In this document: positions 56,424-64,000 of the stretch, piece after piece | Layout of the letters: every line of letters starts with the position of its first letter | Position numbering within the stretch: position 1 is the first letter of the stretch | NCBI RefSeq assembly: GCF_000003815.2 | Contig: NC_049985.1 | Location: 19,837,893 to 19,901,892, forward strand | Direction: 5' to 3' | DNA from: Branchiostoma floridae | Lineage: Eukaryota > Chordata > Leptocardii > Amphioxiformes > Branchiostomatidae | DNA length: 64,000 nt | Made by a program: the position numbers and the translations under genes | The notes under the pieces: model-generated | Databases searched by the model: none | Seen by the model: the letters and a program-made list of their open reading frames with translations, nothing else | Told to the model about the DNA's origin: nothing

Positions 56424-58480
56424 ATTATCATATAGCCTACCCACACTGACCCATTTAAGAGTAGAGTAGAGTAAAGTTTCCGGTTGAGTAGGAGCGATAA
56501 ATTCCTTTATAAAACATACATCTTTTGTTCAGTACATAAATTTGAACAGTGAATTTGAACAACATAAAACTTGTATGTGAAATGTATTTCTGTTCCAAGG
56601 CTTGAAATAAGAACAAAGTCGATTCATTATGTTACAAACGCTCCGTATTTCTCCACTCGCCCATTCTCCAGTTTGTCGAGTTTGTTCGTATCAGGCGCTA
56701 AATCTCTGCCGGCTTTCCTGACGCATTCCGGGATCCCTGTGCTTCACAGCTCTTGAGAATCTCGTTCACTACGAACTCGGACACGACTTCTCCGAAGAAA
56801 GGTAGCATTTTGGTCCTCCAGCGCCATGACCGCTACTCAATGGCGGACCGTGGTGTTGTTGTCGTCTGAACTTGAATGGGCGGGGGTGCAAATAATTTTA
56901 TTTTCCATTTACAGTTTAAATTGGACATGACTTGAAATAGATTTTATTGTCTTAAATATTATAGGTAATTCAATGTTGTTTTAAGACAGCAAATGTTTTC
57001 TTTGAACAAAGAAACACGCACTACCGATGTTAATAGAGGGAGCCATCCCCCCTGCCATGCCTGTACTTATTCCCCTATCTTGGCAGATGGACGATTCCTG
57101 GATATCTCATTCTGATTGGCTAGCGTCATGTTTGCCTGTCCTCCTGATTGGTTTAAACTTTCAAAAGTTTTATCACATATGTGATAATCAAAAATTTAAT
57201 GCATGGCTGTTACGGCGTCATAACCAGGATGAAATCGGGCCTTCTGATTGGCCCACGTCCCCTGGCTATACGATAATGTCAGATATCACCCCTTGAAATT
57301 GTACGTTTCACGATGTATTGGTCCAAGTCTGCTTGTTCAAGCAGATGCGTGATATGTACATCAATTTTACGCGCGTTTTCATCTGTATTTGCATATTTCC
57401 GTAGTCGTTTTATCACGTTTACGCGCGGTCGTATTTGTATCTGTATGTTCTCTGTCTGAATCGTATGTGGTTTGGCAGGTCCGCTATGTACACTGAGGTT
57501 GTCGATGATGCACGTAGGTTTGTTTTGGCGGTGTGTTTCGGTTCTGGGCCGCTTTGACAGTTGTTCACCTTTCTCGAAATATGTTGGATATTTATTTTAC
57601 CATTCACACAAGTTGCTCAAAATTTGTCAACATATGTGACCAGCTGTGGCCAGCTGTGACGAGCTGTTCATGTTGTCAACAGCTGCGACCAGCTGGTCAT
57701 GATGTGTATTATAACATCGATCTACTTTGAATAATCAGAATATGACAGTATCACCTATTTACGGTAATTCTAAATAGCTGCGGGCCAATCACCATTTACG
57801 CTTTAAATTAACATGGTTGGTACCTATATTATGATAATGCTGTATTCATATATACTTGTACATCAGTCTCTTGTCCGACCTCCTTTACAGTGTGGCTGTG
57901 AGTTGACTTTTCGGTCTTTTGTATGACGCTGAATTCCGCGTGTTGTTCAATATTAAAGTTTATGCCTGGCACTGCAGTTGATGGTACGTAACTGATTTTT
58001 CTTGCACTATGCTGTTTTCCCCTTGCTCCGGCATTGTGCCTTTATTATTGAGGTTGGGATCACATATTATAGTAAAAAAATAATTTGCGTGGTTGGTAGC
58101 CAAATGCCTTTATGGTTAGAACGTGTAAAGTCGTTGGAAAGTTGCCGCAACATCTTACAATACGCGTTGCTCAATAGGTAGTGTTTGCTCTCTTCGTTAT
58201 AATGGGGACATGGATGTGAGGTTTCATAGATTCATCAATGAGATTGGAGGAGACAGGAAATGTGGTGTCAGCATCGCTCATTGTGTGCACCTGACACCGG
58301 ATGTTTAGTGAAGAATCACAACTGGATATCAGTAAACCTATGTCATGTTCAGGACCGTAGGGAGAGTAGCGAACAGTAATAGAACACACAATATCCCCAT
58401 CAAATCTCACAGCTAGGCCGTCACCATCCTGATTATAACGATCAACACCGGACAGCATTGACCAAGGTACGTACCTGCTT
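56424..58480. other. Stretch without a recognised gene
   Basis: Intronic. 57390-57560 is a detached copy of the 55590 tandem unit. A short CAGCTGTGGCCAGCTGTGAC cluster lies at 57640-57695. A 95-codon minus-strand frame (58171-58458) has no recognised family. Confidence 0.45.
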
Positions 58481-58659
58481 CATACTCAGACATCACGAGC
58501 AAAATTACATATACCATCTATTCAACACCATGATTAAATACATAAAGAATATAAGCAAACAACAAGCAAAAAGAACATAACAACCAACACTAGAAAGGCC
58601 GACATTTGCTTGAGAGCAAATACAGCATATTTCAGCCATCTCCCTCCCCATGCAACAAT

Positions 58660-59370
58660 AGGCTATTTCAAAATCACCCATTTGAAAAATCACTTTTACT
58701 AATGACGGTTTAACCCAAAAATGAGTCTTACAAAATTCCCCTCCAGTGCACCCTATGTGAATTTGCACAATAGACCAGTCCAGAAATACTCCCACTGAAA
58801 CCTTGGCCTTTTGAATAAGAAACCAAATCCAAAATTGAATTTAGCAAAAAAGGTCCCAGTGCATAAAAAGGTATAATAGACCAGTCTAAAAACACTTCCA
58901 CTAAAATTGAATTTTGAATCATCACCCGTTCAAAACTGAATTTGAAAAAATCCCCCTTCCGTGTGCAAAAAAATGGACTCTTCCATGTAAAGTAGAGCAG
59001 TCCAAAAATACATCCGCTAAAATAGGACTTTGACATAATCACTGAAGTCCAAAAAATGGATTTAAAAAAAAAAGCCCCCTCTATGCAAGAATGGACTCTT
59101 CCAGAACACCCATGTAAAATTGCAAATTAGACCAGTCCAAAAATAACCCTACTGAAAGACTTTGACAAACTAGAAGTCACCAAAGTCCAAAATATGAATT
59201 TTGAAAAATCCCCCCTCCGTGCGAGAATAGACTCTTCCAGCACACATTCTGTAAAATTGCAAAATAGACCTGTCCAAAAATGCATCCACTGAAAGACTTC
59301 ACCAGTCCAATGATGAATTAAAAAAAAAAAAAAACGAACCCCTCCGTGTAAGAATGGACTCTTCCAGATA
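58660..59370 (+). repeat. Degenerate tandem repeat (TAGACCAGTCCAAAAAT unit)
   Basis: TAGACCAGTCCAAAAAT or close variants recur near 58771, 58870, 58992, 59126 and 59262, with TGGACTCTTCCA and CCCCCTCCGTG between. Spacing is about 105-140 bp. Confidence 0.75.
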
Positions 59371-59509
59371 ACACCGGGCTCGCTGATTGGCTGCCACCCC
59401 CCCTCTTTAGGATATAGATTCAGGCTAAGTGATTGGTTACCTATCTAATTAGATTAAATAGACATATATGCCAGTAGGTCCAATCTGCAGCTGGGGGTCA
59501 ACGACCTTA

Positions 59510-60212
59510 AGGTCATTGACCCCTCTGGCTATTGGAAAATGACAAAAAAATCCCCAAATATATCATTTTGACGTAGTCTATGACAAAAATTATACATGTG
59601 TCATTTGAATAAATATCTAGTGCACCCTTTTACCAAAATTTAGGTCATTTGGTTTTAAAACCAGAGCACAATAGCCAAAAGTGTACTTTTTGGTCATAAA
59701 ATGGCCAAATAATCGCAAAATTGAGCATTTTATTGTACCGTATGCCTCAAGTGTTATTGAATCCATGTGCGCATATGTCTAGGGCACTCCTATACTAAAT
59801 TTCAGGTCATCCGGTTCTAAAACCAAGGTACAGGAGCCAAAAGTGTCCTTTTTTGGTAAAAAAATGACCAAAAAATCGCAAAAATAAGTATTTCGTTATA
59901 CTGTACACCACAACTGATATTGAATCTATATGGGGGACTTATCAAGGCACATCTGTACCAAATTTCAGCTCATTCGGTTATAATACCAGGGTACAGGGGG
60001 CCCAAATATACAGTTTTGGTCTTAAGATGACCAAAAAACCTTAATAAAATCATTTAAGAGACAGATATGGAAAAAATGAAAAAAACGTCCGAGGGTATTG
60101 GCCCACTCTACCCTTGTGCCAAATTTCAAGTCATTCGGTTGAGGAACAAGGGAGATACCGTGTTCTGAAGATTTGACAGGAGAAAGAAAGAAAGAAAGAA
60201 AGAAAGAAACAT
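59510..60212 (+). repeat. Degenerate tandem repeat (ACCAAATTTCAGGTCATTCGG unit) ending in a GAAA microsatellite
   Basis: About four units of ~140-190 bp, each with AAATTTCAGGTCATYCGGTT, an ACAGGAGCCAAAAGTGTCC-type block and an AATGACCAAAAAATCGCAAA-type block. (GAAA)n at 60180-60208 closes the block. Confidence 0.75.
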
Positions 60213-60289
60213 TACGAATACAATATATTTCACCATACCTATGGTATGGCTGAAATATAAAAATACCAAACCGACGTCACAGACTATGT

Positions 60290-61250
60290 TACCTACGGTC
60301 ACTTGTTTTCCATTCACTCCTTCTCGGTACACTTTGTACAGCATTGCTTGTGTCCATACTGTATCATATGCCTTTTTCGTATCCAGAAAGCACCCATAGA
60401 CTTACTGTTCCTTTACCTGTGGTGGTTGAGTACTTCTTGTACTGTATAGACGGTAGTTATGTTGCAACATTTTATCTGACCCCCACTCTGTAGCTCATGT
60501 GGGATGCCTCTTGCTAACAGCCAAGGTCTCCATCTGTTGTATAGCACCTTCTCCCACATTTTCTCCATTACATTTAAAGGATTTTTCCTCTGTGGGAGTC
60601 CAGGTTAGTTTTATTCGCCTCCCCTTGCTTAAGAAGGGGGATTTTGATTTTTTCTTTCTATTCTTTAGATATGTAGTCTATTTCTCTCATCATGTTGAAC
60701 AATACCCTCATTCTTGCTCAAAGTGTTTTTCCTCCATATTCAATGTTCTCATATGTTAGTCCATCATTGTCTCAAGCCTTGCCAATTTTGCAACAGCCTG
60801 CAGACTGACACAATCTCTGTGAATAGGAAGGGCTCTTCAAGTATGTCCTCCAAGTTGTTGTGGCTTTCTTTTTCCATCTCAATTACTTCTTCGGTGATTA
60901 CTTTTTGGCGTGATTCATCGAACCATTCACTCTCTTCTTCCTGTTCATTTCCGAGTGTTTCAAAATGGCTGGCCCAAGCCTCTCTCACTTCTTTGGCATG
61001 GGGGCAGTCAGGAATCGATCCCCAGTCTCACTGCCTGTGATCTGTTTGCTTTCTCTTTTCTGTTTCTTTTTCCAGAAGATTTTAGCATCGGTCTCTGACA
61101 ACTCTGCTAGCTCTTAATTCTATTGTGCTTCCTGTAGTAGTTTTGTTCTCCTCAGCTCAGTTTTACTTTCTTTGTACTTCTTTGTACTTCTTGTATAAAT
61201 AATTGTCCCTTTCTCTTAGTTTCCCTGCCTCCTTCCATTGCAAAATGACT
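60290..61250 (-). mobile_element. LINE reverse-transcriptase remnant in the intron of the membrane-protein gene
   Basis: Read on the minus strand, 60764-60988 resembles the region before the RT core (AWASHFETLGNEQE, then LEEPFLFTEIVSV). About 60340-60400 reads LDTKKAYDTVWTQAMLYK and VYREGVNGK, an RT motif-A region (LD-x-x-KAYD). Frames are broken and the YADD box is not seen, so it is a partial, inactive copy of a different subfamily from the one at 21 kb. Confidence 0.7.
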
Positions 61251-61507
61251 TCATAAAAAGACGTCATATATATTTTCACTATCGCTTTCAATCCGTAAAA
61301 CTGGTTCATGTTTTAAGTTCCATCCTCTCAACATATAACCCGAAATGTACATGAATCCGACTGAAAACGTTCACAATAATGTGTTTTTATAAGAAAATAC
61401 CAAGTAGTGATTAAATTCGATTATAATTTTCATTCTGATATAATCTGCTATCTTATATTTTGACCAATTACGTCATCACATTAGCAGATTATGCATATCT
61501 AATTATA

Positions 61508-62570
61508 AACTAGAGTTCGGCGACCTCATACCTCCATGAAAATTTAGAGCTTTCATAAATTTCATGCAATTGACTAACACATTCATATAATTTATGCATG
61601 GTGTTGTTCATCAACATACACATGTCATTAATCATAAAGTGGTTTTGCAATTTTTGCATAAATTATCCAAATAAGTTCCTCATTACCATATTTGGTATCT
61701 GCTTATATTCCACCTATCATAATTAACATGTGTTACATGTATTGAGGTCCAGTTATTGAAAACAATGGAACTATACAATTTCCTCATTAATTATGCAAAT
61801 TAAGTCCTCATTTGCATAACATGCATATCATTATGAACATCTTTGCCCAAGCTACCTGCATGCCTAAAATGATGCCAATCCGTCGTTCCTTTCTGCAGTT
61901 ATCCTCTTTGAAGTGTCTTGACAAAAATGCCCCTGCAGTTCCACAATTAAATGTTAGGGGGCTGAAACTTGCCCCAATATGTCATGGCACTTAAAGCTAT
62001 CTACCACGTAAATGTCAAGACCATGGCATGTCTGAAACAAGAGATACATTGAAAAAACTGCTATTATAGAATATTCTCATTAATTATGCAAATGTACTCC
62101 TATTTTGCATAATTAGTATTTTATCGTGTACAAAATTGTCTAAGGTACCTACATACCAAAAATCATGAAAATCCGTTGTTCCCTTCTTGAGTTATCCTCT
62201 TCAGAAGTTTTTGACAAAAACGCCCCTGCTATCCCAAAACTAGACGCTAGGGGGCCAAAACTTATGTCATTTCTTCCTGAGCACAAGAGCTATCTAACAC
62301 TCAAAAATCGTGACCATAGCATGTTCAGAACACCGAGATAGCAAAACCGGAAGTTGCGCTGCAGTACCAAGGGGAGCCGCTAGAGGGCCCAAAATCTAAT
62401 CATTTCCAGCTTTCATCACACACTACCAACACACCAAGTATGAAAGCAATCCACCCAGCCGTTCTTGAGTTATCTTGTTTACACACACACACACAAACAC
62501 ACAGACAGACAGACAGACACACAAACGCAGGGTAAAATATAACCTCCATGACATTTCATGGAGGTAATTA
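61508..62570 (+). mobile_element. Interspersed element with 3' hairpin, copy 2 (longer)
   Basis: Same start (CTAGAGTTCGGCGACCTCAT) and same ending (CAAACGCAGGGTAAAATATA, then the CCTCCATG/CATGGAGG hairpin) as 2890-3400. It is about twice as long because an internal unit is repeated, with TTATGCAAATTAAGTCCTC and the CAAGCTACCTGCATGCC region. Reverse-strand starts of the family are seen near 1310-1340 and 15345-15380. Confidence 0.75.
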
Positions 62571-62925
62571 CATTAAAATATATACAGATATTTATGAAAA
62601 CAAGTGTGATTTGGCAAGAAAACCTTCAATCTTTTTGTTTAAACCCGAAGTAGTAAATTTTGTCAAATATGCCTTTCAGAAACCCGTTGCCATGGCAACA
62701 TGAAAAATGATAAACTTACAGTAGTTTTGCAAATTGTTGCCAACAAATTCATTTGAAAAGTCACTTAGTTTGGTTGTCCTAGCAAAAGCTGTTTTGAAGT
62801 TATACGACGTCAAAGTTAGCTCTTGCACTTTTACCCCCCCCCCCCCATATGTATCATGATAGGGTTAACTGACTTAGATAGAAACGTGCATTATAATAAC
62901 CGACGGAAATTGTCTTGTCTAGCAG
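62571..62925. other. Stretch before the transmembrane exon
   Basis: 62640-62870 carries GTTGCCATGGCAAC and TATACGACGTCAAAGTTAG plus a C-run, resembling reverse copies of the TGACGTCA-rich repeat family (compare 15660-15720 and 1960-1990). Confidence 0.5.
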
Positions 62926-63062
62926 ACAGCTCATACCAAGGTAGGACAATCAGCCGCCGTGCTCTCATCCGGACCTACAGCAGATACATGGTCGCAGGGG
63001 TGACTGTCTTGGCAACCCTGGTCATTGTGGGACTCATCCTCATTTTGTTCAAACATAAAGAG
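62926..63062 (+). CDS. Type II membrane protein, exon 2: transmembrane segment
   Basis: Exon bounded by TCTAGCAG and GTAAAA, phase 1 in and phase 0 out. It encodes SSYQGRTISRRALIRTYSRY, then a hydrophobic segment of about 22 residues (VAGVTVLATLVIVGLILILF), then KHKE. Arg-rich residues before the segment and the absence of a signal peptide indicate a signal anchor with the N-terminus in the cytoplasm. It joins exon 54054-54456 (GCA-G|AC) and exon 63387-63498 without a frame break. Confidence 0.72.
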
Positions 63063-63386
63063 GTAAAAGCTGAAGTCTAAAAAACTCTTTTCTTGTACTT
63101 TTGAGTTTACTAGATAAACAAGTCTTTATTTGTTTAGCACTTTCATGTATCGATGGATAACATCTAGGGGACAAAATGATATTTATTATGATTTTGTGTT
63201 CCTTTGTTGTTGTTTTAACTATTACTGAAGGAAGCAGTTAACACTAGCCTTTTATCAATAGTGGCTTACTTTCTAAAATGGATGCAAGGTCATGATCAAC
63301 TTTGTTTAAATATCCTCAGTACCTACTAAGGTCTATATTTCCCCTCCTTTTTTGAGATTTGACTATCGTTGATATTGTTTCTCAAG

Positions 63387-63498
63387 GAAATATTGCGACA
63401 GTCTACCACTATTGATGATTTGAACCGCGACCTTGACAGGGCGAAAAACCGAATTGCCGTCTTGGAGTGGCGTCTTCAGGAGACAAGCAAGACGTTCA
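63387..63498 (+). CDS. Type II membrane protein, exon 3: start of coiled-coil stalk
   Basis: Exon bounded by TTTCTCAAG and GTAAGA, phase 0 in and phase 1 out. It encodes EILRQSTTIDDL, NRDLDRAKNRIAVLEWRL and QETSKTF. Hydrophobic residues fall in a heptad-like pattern (I, L, L, I, L, L), so a coiled-coil stalk outside the cell is likely. The rest of the gene, probably carrying a ligand-binding head, lies beyond the window; the last 500 bases show no further exon. Confidence 0.68.
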
Positions 63499-64000
63499 GT
63501 AAGATGCTGATTTCCTTATCAGAGCTGCATGTAAAATTAGGACAACCTCTGTCTATTTATTTACCTTGTAATTTGAATCAACAACTGTTTTGTGGCTTAA
63601 CGAAATTCCCATGAAGCTGTGACATCCTTTTGCCGTACGAACGTATTATAAAAGCGTTATAAGTTTCCATCAATCGAAGCATTGCTTCGCCTGTGATTTT
63701 CATTGTTTGGGAACACATTAGCATGAAATTATGACACAAATGTGTTGAAATGTGCCCGTAAGTTCTAACAAGAAGGAAAAATGTCGAGACTTTGCATGAT
63801 GTACAAAAGGACCAACAAACTGGTGGACATACCGACAGATAAGTATCTAATACCAGCTCAAAAAAGAAATAGAAACAGCCATGCCTTCAAGTACCAGTCT
63901 TACAAACCTAGGATTGATGTGTTCGAAAATTCGTATTTTCCCAGAACGTAGGGTGGAATATGTAATCACCACGCACAGAAGGGGCATCTTCTCTGGATAG
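63499..64000. other. Intron at the window end
   Basis: No exon continuing the membrane-protein gene is visible before the window ends. Confidence 0.5.

Overview
The window is eukaryotic and best fits a cephalochordate (lancelet, Branchiostoma-like). Genes are split by short introns with clean GT/AG borders. Proteins are mosaics of extracellular modules. Intergenic DNA is crowded with MITEs, SINEs, LINE remnants, minisatellites and microsatellites. No rRNA, CRISPR array, operon or bacterial gene is visible. Assignment to lancelet is inference from style, not from an alignment. Four assembly gaps (N runs) are present: 11242-11819, 34080-34179, 38240-38364 and 42435-42748.

Region 1 (about 3.6-26.5 kb, + strand) holds one large multi-exon gene, of which at least 23 coding exons (about 1640 codons) can be read. 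Its order is: acidic N-terminal part, MACPF (perforin-type) domain with the W-G-T-H-Y-x6-G-G signature, a beta-rich segment, a possible FAMeT-like domain, furin-like cysteine-rich repeats, a PAN/apple-like module, a C-type lectin domain with an EPN motif, a run of Eph-receptor-type cysteine repeats, a calcium-binding-type EGF module, a WSC-like module and an F5/8C (discoidin-like) domain. From the furin-like exons onward every module is bounded by phase-1 introns, the hallmark of exon shuffling; the MACPF half uses mixed phases. The signal-peptide exon is not recognised, and exons may be lost in the 11.2-11.8 kb gap. The design suggests a secreted effector that combines glycan or lipid recognition with a pore-forming-type domain.

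Region 2 (about 26.5-53 kb) has almost no convincing host gene. It contains two arrays of a roughly 114-bp satellite unit (33.9-34.7 and 50.45-51.75 kb). Between them lies a 15.7-kb block (34729-50444) with identical ~99-bp terminal inverted repeats. The block is flanked by a 5-bp direct repeat, and removing block plus one repeat copy gives back an intact satellite unit. This looks like a large, recent TIR transposon insertion. It carries a 51-bp minisatellite, 146-bp and ~605-bp tandem repeats, several MITEs and a short terminal-exon-like segment, but no transposase I can recognise.

Region 3 (about 54-63.5 kb, + strand) holds the 5' part of a second gene: a type II membrane protein with a cytoplasmic tail bearing a duplicated tyrosine motif, a transmembrane segment and the start of a coiled-coil stalk, running off the window. 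Its 8.5-kb first intron contains a near-perfect long hairpin element, a LINE remnant and tandem repeats.
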